Source of the DNA: Aeromonas simiae
GTDB lineage: Bacteria; Pseudomonadota; Gammaproteobacteria; Enterobacterales; Aeromonadaceae
NCBI RefSeq assembly: GCF_000820125.1
Contig: NZ_CDBY01000081.1
Span: forward strand, 423-37,464
Length of the DNA: 37,042 nucleotides
Direction: 5' to 3'
Shown here in pieces: positions 16,516 to 27,957 of the stretch. Each line of letters begins with the position of its first letter. The stretch's first letter is position 1. Both the position numbers and the translations under genes were made by a program. The notes under the pieces were generated by a model that did no database searches, was not told the origin of the DNA, and saw only the letters and a list, made by a program, of their open reading frames with translations.

Positions 16516-17190
16516 ATGAAGTACACCCTGACCCGGATCGACCCAGACGCGCCCATCGAGCGCTATCCGCAAGAACAACGCCAGACTGTAGACGATCCTC
16601 TGGCCCAGCACGCCGAGCGGGGCATCCTGCTCGGGCGGGTGGAAGAGGTGTTGCACGACGCCGTCAACTGGGGCCGCAAGAACTCACTGTGGCCCTATAA
16701 CTTCGGCATCTCCTGCTGCTATGTGGAGATGTGCACCGCCTTCACCTCTCCCCACGACGTGGCCCGCTTCGGGGCCGAGGTCATCCGCGCTTCGCCGCGC
16801 CAGGCGGACTTCATGGTGATCGCCGGCACCCCCTTCATCAAGATGGCCCCGGTCATCCAGCGCCTCTATGAGCAGCTGCTCGAGCCCAAGTGGGTCATCT
16901 CCATGGGCGCCTGTGCCAACTCAGGGGGCATGTATGACATCTACTCCGTGGTGCAAGGGGTCGACAAGTTCCTGCCGGTCGACGTCTACATTCCGGGCTG
17001 CCCGCCCCGTCCCGAGGCCTTCCTCGAAGCCCTGATGCTGTTGCAGGACTCCATTGGCAAGGAGCGCCGCCCCCTCTCCTGGGTCGCCGGCGATCAGGGG
17101 ATCTACCGTCCCCAGCTGGAAGCGCTCAAAGAACGCAAGCGTGGCGAGCGGATCGCCGTGAAGAACCTGCGCACCCCGGACGAGAGCTGA
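16516..17190 (+). CDS. nuoB: NADH-quinone oxidoreductase subunit B
   Basis: This 224-aa peripheral-arm subunit holds cluster N2, the last Fe-S centre before ubiquinone. The four ligands are present: the adjacent C67-C68 in [11 protein letters not shown]133 in [10 protein letters not shown], and C162 in [15 protein letters not shown] lies in frame at 16510, but the ATG at 16516 is preferred, with GAGG 7 nt upstream and [13 protein letters not shown] as the start. The stop is one base before the nuoC start. Confidence 0.97.
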   Translation: MKYTLTRIDPDAPIERYPQEQRQTVDDPLAQHAERGILLGRVEEVLHDAVNWGRKNSLWPYNFGISCCYVEMCTAFTSPHDVARFGAEVIRASPRQADFMVIAGTPFIKMAPVIQRLYEQLLEPKWVISMGACANSGGMYDIYSVVQGVDKFLPVDVYIPGCPPRPEAFLEALMLLQDSIGKERRPLSWVAGDQGIYRPQLEALKERKRGERIAVKNLRTPDES

Positions 17191-17191
17191 T

Positions 17192-18997
17192 ATGCGACTG
17201 ACCAACCAATTTCCGACCAATCCCGCGATGGCGCTCTGGCAACCGAGCGACCATCTGGACGCACCGATCCTGGGTGAGCTGTTCGCCCACTTCGGGGCCG
17301 AACGCTTCACCGTGCAGAGCACCCGCACCGGGGTGCCGGTGCTCTGGCTGCCGCGCGAACTGCTCATCGACGTGCTGCGTTTCGTCAAGCGCCAACCCAA
17401 GCCGTTTGTGATGCTCTACGACCTGCACGGGGTCGACGAGCGGATGCGCAGCCACCGCGAAGGGTTGCCGGCGGCCGACTTCACCGTCTTCTATCACCTG
17501 ATCTCCATCGACCGTAACAGCGATCTGATGCTCAAGGTGGCGCTGCAAGAGAGCGATCTGCATCTGCCGACCGCCACCGGCGAGTTCCCCAACGCCAACT
17601 GGTACGAGCGCGAAGTGTGGGATCTGCTGGGGATCACCTTCGACGGCCACCCGCACCTGACCCGCATCATGATGCCCAAGAGCTGGCAAGGGCACCCGCT
17701 GCGCAAAGACTACCCGGCGCGCGCCACCGAGTTTGATCCCTTCATGCTCGATGCCGCCAAGCAGGACATGGAGCAGGAGAACCTGCTGTTCAAACCCGAA
17801 GAGTGGGGCATGGCCCGTGGCAACGAGAACGAGGACTACATGTTCCTGAACCTCGGCCCGAACCACCCCTCCGCCCACGGGGCGTTTCGCCTAGTGCTGC
17901 AACTCGACGGCGAAGAGATCCGCGACTGTGTGCCCGATATCGGTTATCACCACCGCGGCGCCGAGAAGATGGGTGAGCGCCAGTCCTGGCACAGCTACAT
18001 CCCCTACACCGACCGGGTCGAGTACCTGGGCGGCGTGATGAACAACCTCCCCTACGTGCTCTCGGTCGAGAAGCTGGCCGGCATCAAGGTGCCGCAGCGG
18101 GTCGACATGATCCGGGTGATGCTGGCCGAGCTGTTCCGCATCCAGAGCCACCTGCTGTTCATCGGCACCTACATCCAGGACGTGGGGGCCATGACCCCGG
18201 TCTTCTTCACCTTCACCGACCGCCAGCGCATCTACAACATCATCGAGGCGATCACCGGGGCGCGGATGCACCCGGCCTGGTTCCGCATCGGTGGAGTGGC
18301 GCACGATCTGCCCAAGGGGTGGCGCCAGCTCATCAAGGAGAACCTGCTCGACTGGCTGCCCGCCCGCCTCAAGGATTACGAGAAGGCGGCCATGCGCAAC
18401 AGCATCCTCAAGGGGCGCACCATAGGCGTCGCCGCCTACTCGACTGAGCAGGCGCTGGCCTGGGGCACGACCGGCGGTGGCCTGCGCGCCACCGGCCTCA
18501 ATTTCGATATCCGCAAGTGGCGTCCCTACTCGGGTTACGACCAGTTCGAGTTCGAGGTGCCGGTGGGCGCCAACGGTGATGCCTACGATCGCGCCCTGGT
18601 GCGTCTCGAGGAGATGCGCCAGAGCATGCGCATCATCGCCCAGTGCGTCGAGCACATGCCGGAGGGGCCGTTCAAGGCCGATCACCCGCTCACCACGCCC
18701 CCCCCGAAGGAGCGCACCCTGCAGCACATCGAGACCCTCATCAACCACTTCCTGCAAGTGTCATGGGGGCCTGTGATGCCCGCCGCCGAGTCATTCCAGA
18801 TGATCGAGGCGACCAAGGGGGTCAACAGCTACTACCTGACCAGTGACGGCTCCACCATGAGCTACCGCACCCGGGTGCGGACACCGAGTTTTGCCCACTT
18901 GCAGCAGATCCCCTCGGTGATCCGCGGCCAGATGGTGTCGGATCTCATCGTCTATCTGGGCAGTATCGATTTCGTTATGTCGGATGTGGATCGCTAA
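17192..18997 (+). CDS. nuoC: NADH-quinone oxidoreductase fused subunit C/D
   Basis: This 601-aa protein is a fusion of the 30-kDa (NuoC, about 1-190) and 49-kDa (NuoD, about 210-601) subunits, as in E. coli and other gammaproteobacteria. NuoC signature: [21 protein letters not shown], here interrupted from the family form only slightly. NuoD begins near residue 220 with [15 protein letters not shown], whose histidine lines the ubiquinone pocket, followed by [15 protein letters not shown] and the C-terminal [10 protein letters not shown]. The fusion ties the C and D subunits at the quinone-binding module. It starts one base after nuoB and ends 3 bp before nuoE. Confidence 0.97.
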   Translation: MRLTNQFPTNPAMALWQPSDHLDAPILGELFAHFGAERFTVQSTRTGVPVLWLPRELLIDVLRFVKRQPKPFVMLYDLHGVDERMRSHREGLPAADFTVFYHLISIDRNSDLMLKVALQESDLHLPTATGEFPNANWYEREVWDLLGITFDGHPHLTRIMMPKSWQGHPLRKDYPARATEFDPFMLDAAKQDMEQENLLFKPEEWGMARGNENEDYMFLNLGPNHPSAHGAFRLVLQLDGEEIRDCVPDIGYHHRGAEKMGERQSWHSYIPYTDRVEYLGGVMNNLPYVLSVEKLAGIKVPQRVDMIRVMLAELFRIQSHLLFIGTYIQDVGAMTPVFFTFTDRQRIYNIIEAITGARMHPAWFRIGGVAHDLPKGWRQLIKENLLDWLPARLKDYEKAAMRNSILKGRTIGVAAYSTEQALAWGTTGGGLRATGLNFDIRKWRPYSGYDQFEFEVPVGANGDAYDRALVRLEEMRQSMRIIAQCVEHMPEGPFKADHPLTTPPPKERTLQHIETLINHFLQVSWGPVMPAAESFQMIEATKGVNSYYLTSDGSTMSYRTRVRTPSFAHLQQIPSVIRGQMVSDLIVYLGSIDFVMSDVDR

Positions 18998-19000
18998 GCC

Positions 19001-19543
19001 ATGAGCCACCAGCAATGTCAGTGCCAAAGCGGCGCATTACAACAAGATGCACACGGGTGCCAGGGCAAGGACGCCTTCGTCCTCTCCGACGCCGAGCGTG
19101 ATGCCATCACCCATGAAAAACACCACTACGAGGACCCCAGGGCCGCCAGCATAGAGGCACTCAAGATAGTGCAGCAGGCCCGCGGCTGGGTGCCCGACGG
19201 CGCCATTCCCGCCATCGCCGCCGAGCTGGGGATCCCGGCCAGCGACGTGGAGGGGGTCGCCACCTTCTACAGCCAGATCTTCCGCCAGCCGGTCGGGCGC
19301 CACATCATCCGCGTCTGCGACAGCATGGTTTGCTACATCAACGGCCATGAGGGGGTGCTCGCCACCCTCAAGGACGAACTCGGGATAGCGCCGGGCCAGA
19401 CCAGCAGCGACGGGCGCTTCACCCTGCTGCCGGTCTGCTGCCTCGGCAACTGCGACAAGGGGCCGGCCATGATGATCGACGATGACACCTACGGTGGTCT
19501 GGATGCCGCCGCGCTCAAGCAGACGCTGGAGGGCTACCAATGA
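19001..19543 (+). CDS. nuoE: NADH-quinone oxidoreductase subunit E (24-kDa, [2Fe-2S])
   Basis: This 180-aa thioredoxin-like subunit of the NADH-dehydrogenase module carries cluster N1a. Its ligands are C106 and C111 (VCDSMVC) and C147 and C151 ([10 protein letters not shown]). The core from residue 26 onward follows E. coli NuoE closely ([36 protein letters not shown]). The N-terminus is longer by about 14 residues and unusual: [20 protein letters not shown] has three cysteines and two histidines. If the ATG at 19001 is the true start, the extension could bind metal or be disordered. The stop overlaps the nuoF start (ATGA). Confidence 0.96.
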   Translation: MSHQQCQCQSGALQQDAHGCQGKDAFVLSDAERDAITHEKHHYEDPRAASIEALKIVQQARGWVPDGAIPAIAAELGIPASDVEGVATFYSQIFRQPVGRHIIRVCDSMVCYINGHEGVLATLKDELGIAPGQTSSDGRFTLLPVCCLGNCDKGPAMMIDDDTYGGLDAAALKQTLEGYQ

Positions 19544-20907
19544 GACTCTCCTCACTGGGCACCGCCAACCGCACGGCGCGCGCGGCCGAGACCCACCCGC
19601 TCACCTGGCGGCTGCGCGATGACGGCCAGCCGGTATGGCTGGACGAATACCAGAGCAAACAGGGCTACGACGCCGCCCGCAAGGCCCTCACCCAGATGAG
19701 CCCGGACGAGATCGTCGGCACCGTCAAGGATGCCGGCCTCAAGGGGCGTGGCGGCGCCGGCTTCCCGACCGGCGTGAAGTGGGGGTTGATGCCCAAGGAC
19801 GAGAGCCTGAACCTGCGCTACCTGCTGTGCAACGCCGACGAGATGGAGCCCAACACCTACAAGGATCGGCTGCTGATGGAGCAACTGCCCCACCTGCTGA
19901 TCGAGGGGATGATCATCAGTGCCAAGGCGCTCAAAGCCTACCGCGGCTACATCTTCCTGCGCGGAGAGTACGTCGATGCGGCAGCCAACCTGCGCCGCGC
20001 GGTGATCGAGGCCAAGGCTGCCGGCCTGCTCGGCAAGAACATCCTCGGCTCGGGCTTTGACTTCGAGCTGTTCGTGCACACCGGCGCCGGCCGCTACATC
20101 TGCGGCGAGGAGACGGCCCTCATCAACTCGCTGGAGGGGCGCCGAGCCAACCCGCGTGCCAAACCCCCCTTCCCCGCCGTCTCCGGCGTCTGGGGCAAGC
20201 CCACCTGCGTCAACAACGTCGAGACCCTGTGCAACGTGCCGGCCATCGTCGGCAACGGCGTGACCTGGTACCAGGGGCTGGCACTGGCCGGCTCCGAGGA
20301 TCACGGCACCAAGCTGATGGGCTTCTCCGGCAAGGTGAAAAACCCGGGGCTGTGGGAGCTGCCTTTTGGCATCACCGCCCGCGAACTGTTCGAGGAGTAT
20401 GCCGGCGGCATGCGCGACGGCTATCGCCTCAAGGCATGGCAGCCGGGCGGCGCCGGCACCGGCTTCCTGCTGCCCGAACACCTCGATGCCCAGATGTACA
20501 CCGCCGGTATCGGCAAGGTCGGCACCCGGATGGGAACCGGCCTCGCCATGGCGGTGGACGACAGCATCAACATGGTCTCGCTGCTGCGCAACATGGAGGA
20601 GTTCTTCGCCCGCGAATCGTGCGGCTGGTGTACCCCATGCCGTGACGGCCTGCCGTGGAGCGTCAAGCTGCTGCGCGCCATCGAACTCGGCGAGGGGCAA
20701 AGCGGCGATATCGAGACCCTGGAGCGCCTGTGCCGCCAGCTCGGCCCAGGCAAGACCTTCTGTGCCCACGCCCCCGGCGCCGTCGAGCCACTCGGCAGCG
20801 CCATCAAGTACTTCCGCTCGGAGTTCGAGGCAGGGATCAAGGGTGCGGGTGACAACCGTAAGGCAATCAAGGGCGTACAGCCCAACCTGCTGGATCAACG
20901 CTGGTAG
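19540..20907 (+). CDS. nuoF: NADH-quinone oxidoreductase subunit F (51-kDa, FMN/NADH, [4Fe-4S])
   Basis: This 455-aa subunit oxidises NADH and passes electrons from FMN to cluster N3. The FMN/NADH loop is [15 protein letters not shown] (68-82). N3 ligands are C361, C364 and C367 in [12 protein letters not shown] and C408 in [32 protein letters not shown] is the conserved FMN-contacting stretch. It is translationally coupled to nuoE. A 75-bp spacer with a hairpin separates it from nuoG, the longest gap within the operon. Confidence 0.97.
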   Translation: MRLSSLGTANRTARAAETHPLTWRLRDDGQPVWLDEYQSKQGYDAARKALTQMSPDEIVGTVKDAGLKGRGGAGFPTGVKWGLMPKDESLNLRYLLCNADEMEPNTYKDRLLMEQLPHLLIEGMIISAKALKAYRGYIFLRGEYVDAAANLRRAVIEAKAAGLLGKNILGSGFDFELFVHTGAGRYICGEETALINSLEGRRANPRAKPPFPAVSGVWGKPTCVNNVETLCNVPAIVGNGVTWYQGLALAGSEDHGTKLMGFSGKVKNPGLWELPFGITARELFEEYAGGMRDGYRLKAWQPGGAGTGFLLPEHLDAQMYTAGIGKVGTRMGTGLAMAVDDSINMVSLLRNMEEFFARESCGWCTPCRDGLPWSVKLLRAIELGEGQSGDIETLERLCRQLGPGKTFCAHAPGAVEPLGSAIKYFRSEFEAGIKGAGDNRKAIKGVQPNLLDQRW

Positions 20908-20913
20908 GAAGCG

Positions 20914-20931
20914 GCCCGGAAGGCTCCGGGC
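20914..20931 (+). other. Intercistronic hairpin between nuoF and nuoG
   Basis: GCCCGGA (20914-20920) pairs with TCCGGGC (20925-20931) around an AGGC loop. No T tract follows, so it is not an intrinsic terminator. It lies 7 bp after the nuoF stop and could affect mRNA processing or stability between the NuoEF and NuoG parts of the message. Confidence 0.6.
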
Positions 20932-20982
20932 TCGCATCCATCCCACCCGTACCGGTAGTTCGTTGCGAAGGAATCATGCTGT

Positions 20983-23706
20983 ATGGCAACCATTCATGTT
21001 GATGGCAAGGAATATGAAGTCGACGGAGCAGACAACCTGCTGCAAGCCTGTCTCTCCCTTGGCTTGGATATCCCCTATTTCTGCTGGCACCCGGCGCTCG
21101 GCAGCGTCGGTGCCTGCCGCCAGTGTGCGGTGAAACAGTACCAAAATGCCGATGACAAGCGCGGCCGCCTGGTCATGTCGTGCATGACCCCGGCCAGCGA
21201 CGGCACCTATATCGCCATCGAGGACGAAGAGGCGAAAGAGTTCCGCCAGAGCGTGGTGGAGTGGCTGATGACCAACCACCCCCACGACTGCCCGGTCTGT
21301 GAAGAGGGGGGCGCCTGCCACCTGCAAGACATGACGGTGATGACGGGCCATAACAGCCGTAGCTACCGCTTCACCAAGCGCACCCACCAGAACCAGGATC
21401 TCGGCCCCTTCGTGGCCCACGAGATGAACCGCTGCATCGCCTGCTACCGCTGCGTCCGTTACTACAAGGACTATGCCGGCGGCGAGGATCTCGGCGTCTA
21501 CGGCGCCCACGACAACGTCTACTTCGGCCGGGTCGAGAGCGGCACCCTAGAGAGCGAGTTCTCCGGCAACCTGGTCGAGGTCTGCCCGACCGGGGTGTTC
21601 ACCGACAAGACCCACTCCGAGCGGTTCAACCGCAAATGGGACATGCAGTTCGCCCCCAGCGTCTGCCAGCAGTGCTCGGTGGGCTGCAACATCAGCCCGG
21701 GCGAGCGCTACGGCGAGCTGCGCCGCATCGAGAACCGCTACCACGGCGCCATCAACCACTACTTCCTGTGCGACCGCGGCCGCTTCGGCTATGGCTGGGT
21801 CAACCGGGAAGACCGGCCGCGCCAGCCGCTGCTGCGCGACGGTGACAGCCGCCTCAGCATCACCCGCGAGGGCGGAATCAACCGCGCCGCCGACGCCCTG
21901 CGCTCGGCCCGTGGCGTGATCGGCATCGGCTCGCCACGCGCCAGCCTCGAGAGCAACTTCGCCCTGCGCGAGCTGGTCGGCGCCGAGCGCTTCTCCAGCG
22001 GCATCGAGCGCAGCGAGTGGGAGTGCCTGACCCTGATGCACACAGTGCTGACCGAGGGCGGCGTGCGCACCCCGAGCCTGCGCGACATGGAGGAGGCCGA
22101 CGCCATCCTGATCCTCGGCGAAGACGTCACCCAAAGTGCCGCCCGCATCGCGCTGGCCCTGCGCCAGGCGGTCAAGGGCAAGGCGCGGGAAAAGGCCAAG
22201 GCAATGAAGGTCGACCAGTGGCAGGTCGCCGCCGTGGCGACCCTGGGTCAGCACGATCGCTGGCCGCTGCTCATCACCGGCACCCACCCGAGCCGGTTGG
22301 ATGACGTGGCCGAGGCCACCTGGCACGGCGCCCCGGTCGATCAGGCCCGCCTCGGCTTTGCCATCGCCCACCAGCTCTGTGGCAGTGCCCCCGCGGTCAC
22401 CGATCTGGACGAGACCACCGCCGCCCTGGCCCACCAGTGGGCCGAGCTGCTGGCTGGCGCCAAGAAACCGCTCATCATCGCCGGCGCCCAGGCGCGTACC
22501 CCGGCACTGATTGAGGCGGCCGCCAACCTCTCCCGCGCCCTCAAGCAGCGCGGCCAGGAGGCCGAGCTGGCGCTGGTCGGCGCCGAAGTCAACTCCCTCG
22601 GTCTGGCCATGCTCGGCGGCATGCCGCTCGAGGCCGCCTTCGAGGCCATCGAGACCGAGGCAGACCAGACCCTGCTGGTGCTGGAGAACGATCTCTACCG
22701 CCGCGCCCCGCGTGAGCGGGTCGATGCCGCGCTGAGCCGACTGCATCAGCTCATCGTCATCGATCATCAGGAGACCGCCACCACAGCGCGGGCCAACCTG
22801 GTGCTGCCGGCCGCCACCTTCGCCGAAGGGGATGGCACCCAGATCAACATGGAGGGGCGCGCCCAGCGCCTGTTCCAGGTGTTCGATCCCCACTGGTATC
22901 AGCCGGATGTGCTGGTACAGGAGAGCTGGCGCTGGCTGAGCGCGCTGGAAGGCGCCTTGCTGGGCAAGGCGCCGCGCTGGGCCAAGTGGAGCGACGTCTG
23001 CCACGCCTGCATCGACGCCTATCCGGTACTGGCCCCGATGACCGAGCCGGCCCCCAACGCCGGCCTGCGCATCCGCGGCATGAAGCTGGCCCGTGAGCCG
23101 CACCGCTACAGCGGCCGCACCTCCATGCTGGCCGACCGCAACGTACACGAGCCGCGGGTGGCGCAAGATCAAGACTCGCCGTTCGTCTTCTCCATGGAAG
23201 GCTACGCCGGTGCCCGCCAGCCGCTGTCCCAGGTGCCGTTTGCCTGGGCGCCAGGGTGGAACTCGCCCTCGGCCTGGAACAAATTCCAAGACGAGGTGGG
23301 CGGCCACCTGCGCGCCGGTGACCCGGGTCGTCGCCTGATTGAACCAGGCCACGACACCCTGACCTGGTTCCAGGCCCCGGCCCCCTTCAGCGCCCCCGCC
23401 AGCGGGTTGCAGGTGGTGAGCCTCGCTCGCCTGTTCGGCAGCGAAGAGCTCTCGGCCAAAAGCCCAGTCTTCCAGCAGCGCATGGGGGTGCCGGAAGGGC
23501 TGCTGAGCCCGGCCGATGCCGCCCGCCTGCAAGTGCAAGATGGCCAGAAGATCGCCTTCAGCTGGGGCGGTAACCACTGGCAATGCCTGGTGCGGGTGAG
23601 CGAGCACTTCCCGACCGGTCTGGTCGGCCTGCCGCTTGGCATGGAGGGTCTGCCGACCGCCATGCACCACGCCGTGCTTCACGATCTCAAGGAGGCGATC
23701 GCATGA
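20983..23706 (+). CDS. nuoG: NADH-quinone oxidoreductase subunit G (75-kDa, Fe-S)
   Basis: This 907-aa subunit carries a chain of Fe-S clusters. The N-terminal [2Fe-2S] domain has C34, C45, C48 and C67. His-Cys ligation of N5 is in [36 protein letters not shown] motif and [10 protein letters not shown] follow. The N7 site is intact, with C228, C231, C235 and C263, as in E. coli. The rest is a molybdopterin-oxidoreductase-like domain that has lost catalysis. The ATG at 20983 is preferred (AAGGA 10 nt upstream, [18 protein letters not shown]). A short out-of-frame ATG at 20976 opens an 8-codon frame across the start. The stop overlaps the nuoH start (ATGA). Confidence 0.97.
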   Translation: MATIHVDGKEYEVDGADNLLQACLSLGLDIPYFCWHPALGSVGACRQCAVKQYQNADDKRGRLVMSCMTPASDGTYIAIEDEEAKEFRQSVVEWLMTNHPHDCPVCEEGGACHLQDMTVMTGHNSRSYRFTKRTHQNQDLGPFVAHEMNRCIACYRCVRYYKDYAGGEDLGVYGAHDNVYFGRVESGTLESEFSGNLVEVCPTGVFTDKTHSERFNRKWDMQFAPSVCQQCSVGCNISPGERYGELRRIENRYHGAINHYFLCDRGRFGYGWVNREDRPRQPLLRDGDSRLSITREGGINRAADALRSARGVIGIGSPRASLESNFALRELVGAERFSSGIERSEWECLTLMHTVLTEGGVRTPSLRDMEEADAILILGEDVTQSAARIALALRQAVKGKAREKAKAMKVDQWQVAAVATLGQHDRWPLLITGTHPSRLDDVAEATWHGAPVDQARLGFAIAHQLCGSAPAVTDLDETTAALAHQWAELLAGAKKPLIIAGAQARTPALIEAAANLSRALKQRGQEAELALVGAEVNSLGLAMLGGMPLEAAFEAIETEADQTLLVLENDLYRRAPRERVDAALSRLHQLIVIDHQETATTARANLVLPAATFAEGDGTQINMEGRAQRLFQVFDPHWYQPDVLVQESWRWLSALEGALLGKAPRWAKWSDVCHACIDAYPVLAPMTEPAPNAGLRIRGMKLAREPHRYSGRTSMLADRNVHEPRVAQDQDSPFVFSMEGYAGARQPLSQVPFAWAPGWNSPSAWNKFQDEVGGHLRAGDPGRRLIEPGHDTLTWFQAPAPFSAPASGLQVVSLARLFGSEELSAKSPVFQQRMGVPEGLLSPADAARLQVQDGQKIAFSWGGNHWQCLVRVSEHFPTGLVGLPLGMEGLPTAMHHAVLHDLKEAIA

Positions 23707-24668
23707 GCGACGAACTGCTGAACCTGCTGATGGAGGTGGGCAAGGCGCTGGTGATCCTGGTGGCCGTGATCGGGGCCGGCGCCTTCATGAGCTTCATCGA
23801 GCGGCGCCTGCTGGGGCTGTGGCAGGATCGCCACGGCCCCAACCGGGTGGGCCCGTTCGGCCTGCTGCAACTGGCAGCGGACATGATCAAGATGTTCTTC
23901 AAGGAGGACTGGATCCCGCCGTTCGCCGATCGCCGCCTGTTCGTGCTGGCGCCCATCATTGCCTTCACCGCCTTCATCCTGGCCTTCGCCGTGGTGCCGG
24001 TGACCCCCACCTGGGGCGTCGCCGATCTCAACGTCGGCCTGCTCTACATCCTGGCCATCGCCGGGATGGCGGTGTACGCGGTGCTGTTTGCCGGCTGGTC
24101 GAGCAACAACAAGTACTCCCTGCTCGGCAGCCTGCGCGCCTCGGCCCAGACCCTCTCCTACGAGGTGTTCCTCGGTCTGTCGCTGATGGGCATCGTCATC
24201 CAGACCGGCAGCTTCAACCTGCGCGACATCGTCGAGGCCCAAGCGGGACTGTGGAACATAGTGCCCCAGTTCCTCGGCTTCATTACCTTCCTGTTCGCCG
24301 GCGTGGCGGTGACCCACCGTCACCCTTTCGATCAACCGGAAGCCGAGCAGGAGCTGGCCGACGGCTACCACATCGAGTACGCCGGCATGAAGTGGGGTCT
24401 GTTCTTCGTGGGTGAGTACATCGGCATCGTGCTGATCTCCTCGCTCATCGTGACCCTCTTCTTCGGCGGTTGGCACGGCCCCTGGCTGCCCCCCATCCTC
24501 TGGTTCGCCTTGAAGACGGCCTGTTTCATCGTCTTCTTCATCCTGCTGCGGGCCTCCCTGCCGCGCCCGCGCTTCGATCAGGTGATGGCGTTCGGCTGGA
24601 AGGTGTGTCTGCCCCTGACCCTGCTCAACATGCTGGTCACCGGGGCACTGGTGTTGGTCAATGCGTGA
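23703..24668 (+). CDS. nuoH: NADH-quinone oxidoreductase subunit H
   Basis: This 321-aa subunit has eight membrane helices and joins the peripheral arm to the membrane arm, closing the ubiquinone tunnel. Conserved stretches are [19 protein letters not shown], the cytoplasmic acidic loop [20 protein letters not shown] and [17 protein letters not shown]. The open frame extends upstream to 23583, but the ATG at 23703 overlapping the nuoG stop gives the standard N-terminus [19 protein letters not shown] and the usual family length. Confidence 0.97.
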   Translation: MSDELLNLLMEVGKALVILVAVIGAGAFMSFIERRLLGLWQDRHGPNRVGPFGLLQLAADMIKMFFKEDWIPPFADRRLFVLAPIIAFTAFILAFAVVPVTPTWGVADLNVGLLYILAIAGMAVYAVLFAGWSSNNKYSLLGSLRASAQTLSYEVFLGLSLMGIVIQTGSFNLRDIVEAQAGLWNIVPQFLGFITFLFAGVAVTHRHPFDQPEAEQELADGYHIEYAGMKWGLFFVGEYIGIVLISSLIVTLFFGGWHGPWLPPILWFALKTACFIVFFILLRASLPRPRFDQVMAFGWKVCLPLTLLNMLVTGALVLVNA

Positions 24669-24679
24669 GGCGAGATGAG

Positions 24680-25222
24680 ATGAAGATCGTCAGTATTATC
24701 AAGGGAGTCGGCTCCCAACTGCGCAGCCTGGCCATGGTGTTTTCCCACTCCTGGCGCCCGCGCGAAACCCTGAACTATCCGGAGCAGGCGGTGCCGCTCC
24801 CTCCGCGCTATCGCGGCCGCATCGTGCTGACCCGCGATCCGGACGGCGACGAGCGCTGCGTGGCATGCAACCTGTGCGCCGTGGCCTGCCCGGTCGGCTG
24901 CATCTCGCTGCAAAAGTCCGAACGCGAGGACGGCCGCTGGTACCCGGAGTTCTTTCGCATCAACTTCTCGCGCTGCATCTTCTGCGGTCTGTGCGAGGAA
25001 GCCTGCCCGACCACGGCAATCCAGCTCACCCCGGATTTCGAGATGGGCGAGTATCGCCGCCAGGATCTGGTGTACGAGAAAGAGGATCTCCTCATCAGCG
25101 GCCCGGGCAAGTACCCGGATTACAACTTCTACCGCATGAGCGGGATGGCCATCGACGGCAAGCCCAAGGGCGCCGCCGAGAACGAAGCCAAGCCCATCGA
25201 TGTGAAGAGCCTGTTGCCCTGA
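24680..25222 (+). CDS. nuoI: NADH-quinone oxidoreductase subunit I (2x[4Fe-4S])
   Basis: This 180-aa ferredoxin-like subunit relays electrons through N6a and N6b toward N2. Two motifs are complete: C60-C63-C66 with C70 ([12 protein letters not shown]) and C99-C102-C105 with C109 ([12 protein letters not shown]). The frame is open upstream into nuoH, but the ATG at 24680 gives the standard start [17 protein letters not shown]. The gene lies 11 bp after nuoH and 9 bp before nuoJ. Confidence 0.97.
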   Translation: MKIVSIIKGVGSQLRSLAMVFSHSWRPRETLNYPEQAVPLPPRYRGRIVLTRDPDGDERCVACNLCAVACPVGCISLQKSEREDGRWYPEFFRINFSRCIFCGLCEEACPTTAIQLTPDFEMGEYRRQDLVYEKEDLLISGPGKYPDYNFYRMSGMAIDGKPKGAAENEAKPIDVKSLLP

Positions 25223-25231
25223 GGAGCCTGC

Positions 25232-25774
25232 ATGGAACTGCTTTTTTATATGGCGGCGTTGGTCGCCGTTTACTCCACCCTGAGGGTCATCAGCACCAGC
25301 AACCCGATGCATGCGCTGCTGAACCTCATCGTCTCCCTCATCGCGGTGGCCATCATCTTCTTCACCCTGGGCGCCTCATTCGCCGGGGCCATGCAGGTGA
25401 TCGTCTATGCCGGCGCCATCATGGTGCTGTTCGTGTTCGTGGTGATGATGCTCAACCTCGGCTCGGCCAAGGAGCAGGAGAAGCTGTGGCTCTCTCCGGC
25501 CACCTGGGTCGGCCCGGCCCTGCTCTCGACCCTGCTGCTGGCGTTTCTCGCCTACGGCATCCTCGGGGTGACCGGCGGCCAGCTCGGCAGCGCCGAGGTG
25601 ACCGCCAAGCAGGTGGGCATCAGCCTGTTCGGCCCCTATGTCATCGCCGTCGAGCTCGCCTCCATCCTGCTGCTGGCCGGTCTCATCACCGCCTGGCACC
25701 TGGGGCGCGAGGAGAAGCCGGGCGAGGTGCTTTCGGTGCCGAAACAGAAAGAACAACAAGGAGGTGAGGCGTGA
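25232..25774 (+). CDS. nuoJ: NADH-quinone oxidoreductase subunit J
   Basis: This 180-aa membrane subunit has five helices. The third helix region, [25 protein letters not shown], contains the conserved [11 protein letters not shown] segment that forms the pi-bulge helix in complex I structures. A Lys/Glu-rich C-terminal tail ([10 protein letters not shown]) overlaps the nuoK ribosome site. GAGGAG precedes the ATG. The stop overlaps the nuoK start codon (GTGA). Confidence 0.96.
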   Translation: MELLFYMAALVAVYSTLRVISTSNPMHALLNLIVSLIAVAIIFFTLGASFAGAMQVIVYAGAIMVLFVFVVMMLNLGSAKEQEKLWLSPATWVGPALLSTLLLAFLAYGILGVTGGQLGSAEVTAKQVGISLFGPYVIAVELASILLLAGLITAWHLGREEKPGEVLSVPKQKEQQGGEA

Positions 25775-26079
25775 TCGACATTCCCATGGAGCATGGCCTG
25801 CTGCTGGCAGCCGTCCTCTTTTGCATCGGCCTGTGCGGTCTGCTGATCCGGCGCAACCTGCTGTTCATCCTGATGAGCATCGAGATCATGATGAACGCCT
25901 CGGCGCTGGCCTTCGTAGTGGCCGGCAGCCGCTGGCTGCAACCTGACGGCCAGATCATGTACATCCTGGTGATTTCCCTGGCAGCCGCCGAGGCCAGTAT
26001 CGGACTGGCGCTGGTGCTGCTGCTCTACCGTCGTTACCACACCTTGAACGTGGATACTGTGAGCGAGATGCGCGGATGA
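25771..26079 (+). CDS. nuoK: NADH-quinone oxidoreductase subunit K
   Basis: This 102-aa MrpC-like membrane subunit has three helices. The two membrane glutamates essential for proton transfer are present as E38 ([12 protein letters not shown]) and E74 ([12 protein letters not shown]), equal to E36 and E72 of E. coli with a 2-residue offset. The start is a GTG at 25771 with AAGGAGGTGAG just before it. The ATG six codons on would truncate the family N-terminus. The stop overlaps nuoL (ATGA). Confidence 0.96.
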   Translation: MIDIPMEHGLLLAAVLFCIGLCGLLIRRNLLFILMSIEIMMNASALAFVVAGSRWLQPDGQIMYILVISLAAAEASIGLALVLLLYRRYHTLNVDTVSEMRG

Positions 26080-27923
26080 GCCTGCTAACCCTGACTTTCG
26101 TTTACCCCTTGCTCGGCTGGCTGCTGCTGGCCTTCTCCCAGGGCCGCTGGAGCGAGCAACGCGCCGCGCTGGTCGGCGTGGGCAGCATCGGCCTCTCGGC
26201 GCTCACCACCCTGTGGGTCGGCATCGATTTTATCGGTAACCCGCCCGAGGGGGGCGTCTTCAGCCAGACCCTGTGGCAGTGGATTGCCGTCGGCAACTTC
26301 ACCCCCGCCTTCACCCTGTCACTGGATGGGCTGTCGCTCACCATGATGGGGGTGGTGACCGGGGTGGGCTTCTTCATCCACCTGTTCGCCTCCTGGTACA
26401 TGCGCGGCGAAGAGGGGTATTCGCGCTTCTTCGCCTACACCAACCTCTTCATCGCCAGCATGATCTTCCTGGTGCTGGCCGACAACCTGCTGTTTGTCTA
26501 CCTGGGCTGGGAAGGGGTGGGGCTGTGCAGCTACCTGCTGATCGGCTTCTACTACCGGGATCGTAACAACGGCGCTGCCGCCCTCAAGGCGTTCGTGGTG
26601 ACCCGGGTGGGCGACGTTTTCCTCGCCATCGGCCTGTTCATCCTCTACCGGGAGCTCGGCACCCTCAACGTGCACGAGCTGCTGGTGCGCGCCCCTGCCA
26701 TGCTCGAGCAGGGCTCGCCGGCCCTCGAACTGGCCTGCCTGATGCTGCTCGGCGGCGCGGTCGGTAAGTCCGCCCAGTTGCCGCTGCAAACCTGGCTGGC
26801 CGACGCCATGGCCGGCCCGACCCCGGTCTCGGCGCTGATCCACGCGGCCACCATGGTGACGGCGGGGGTCTATCTCATCGCCCGCACCCACGGCCTGTTT
26901 GTGATGGTGCCGGACGTGCTGCACCTGGTCGGCGTGGTCGGGGCCATCACCCTGCTGCTGGCCGGCTTCGCCGCCCTGGTGCAGACCGACATCAAGCGCA
27001 TCCTGGCCTACTCGACCATGAGCCAGATCGGCTACATGTTCCTGGCCCTCGGGGTCGGCGCCTGGCAAGGGGCCATCTTCCACCTGATGACCCACGCCTT
27101 CTTCAAGGCGCTGCTGTTCCTCTCGTCGGGCTCGGTGATCCTCGCCTGCCACCACGAGCAGAACATCTTCCGCATGGGGGGGCTGAGAAAGCGCCTGCCG
27201 CTGGTCTATCTCTGCTTCCTGGTGGGGGGGGCGGCCCTCTCGGCCCTGCCGCTGGTCACCTCGGGCTTTTACAGTAAGGACGCCATCCTGTGGCAGGTGC
27301 AGGCCTCGGGGCAACAGACCCTGCTGCTGGCCGGTCTGGTGGGGGCCTTCCTCACCTCCCTCTATACCTTCCGCCTGATCTTCATCGCCTTCCACGGTAA
27401 GGAGAAGATCCAGGCCCACGCCGGTCACGGGCTGGCCCATCATCTGCCGCTGCTGGTGCTGCTGGTGCTCTCCACCGCGGTGGGCGCCCTGATCGTGCCG
27501 CCGCTGGCCGGCGTGCTGCCGGCCGGCCCCGGCGATCATCTCGAAGAGGGGCGCCACAGCCTGGAAATACTGTCGGGCATCGTTGCGATAGCGGGCATTG
27601 CCCTGTCGGCCCTGCTGTTTCTCGGCGAGCGCCGCCTCACCACGGCGCTGGGCCAGAGCGCGCTCGGCCGCCCGGTCGCCAGCCTGTGGCTGCACGCCTG
27701 GGGGTTTGACTGGCTCTATGATCGCCTGTTCGTGCGGCCGTTCCTGGCCCTGGCCCGCCTGAGCGGCCCGGACCCGGTCGATCGGGTGATGGGCTGGAGT
27801 GCCACCCTGGCCCTGCTGGGTAACCGTCTGGTGGCGTTGACCGTCACCGGCAAGCTGCGCTGGTACGCCGCGTCCATCGGCATGGGCGCCGTACTGGTGC
27901 TGGCCGTGCTGTTGTTGGTGTGA
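26076..27923 (+). CDS. nuoL: NADH-quinone oxidoreductase subunit L
   Basis: This 615-aa Mrp-antiporter-like subunit is the distal proton pump with the long lateral helix. Key residues are present: E146 in [14 protein letters not shown] and K231 in [15 protein letters not shown], two positions on from E. coli E144 and K229. The broken-helix region [20 protein letters not shown] and the second-channel stretch [10 protein letters not shown] are intact. About 16 helices are expected. It is followed by a 34-bp gap to nuoM. Confidence 0.97.
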   Translation: MSLLTLTFVYPLLGWLLLAFSQGRWSEQRAALVGVGSIGLSALTTLWVGIDFIGNPPEGGVFSQTLWQWIAVGNFTPAFTLSLDGLSLTMMGVVTGVGFFIHLFASWYMRGEEGYSRFFAYTNLFIASMIFLVLADNLLFVYLGWEGVGLCSYLLIGFYYRDRNNGAAALKAFVVTRVGDVFLAIGLFILYRELGTLNVHELLVRAPAMLEQGSPALELACLMLLGGAVGKSAQLPLQTWLADAMAGPTPVSALIHAATMVTAGVYLIARTHGLFVMVPDVLHLVGVVGAITLLLAGFAALVQTDIKRILAYSTMSQIGYMFLALGVGAWQGAIFHLMTHAFFKALLFLSSGSVILACHHEQNIFRMGGLRKRLPLVYLCFLVGGAALSALPLVTSGFYSKDAILWQVQASGQQTLLLAGLVGAFLTSLYTFRLIFIAFHGKEKIQAHAGHGLAHHLPLLVLLVLSTAVGALIVPPLAGVLPAGPGDHLEEGRHSLEILSGIVAIAGIALSALLFLGERRLTTALGQSALGRPVASLWLHAWGFDWLYDRLFVRPFLALARLSGPDPVDRVMGWSATLALLGNRLVALTVTGKLRWYAASIGMGAVLVLAVLLLV

Positions 27924-27957
27924 CGGCGCTGCCGTCACCGCATTAAGAGAGGATATC

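Noticed and set aside
19552-20946. Minus-strand open frame of 464 codons opposite nuoF
   Set aside because: Antisense shadow of NuoF; no ribosome site or recognisable motif.
21547-23682. Minus-strand open frame of 711 codons inside nuoG
   Set aside because: It lies wholly antisense to a complete NuoG with all Fe-S ligands. Long antisense frames are expected in GC-rich genes, and the product is low-complexity Gly/Ala/Gln/His-rich with no domain.
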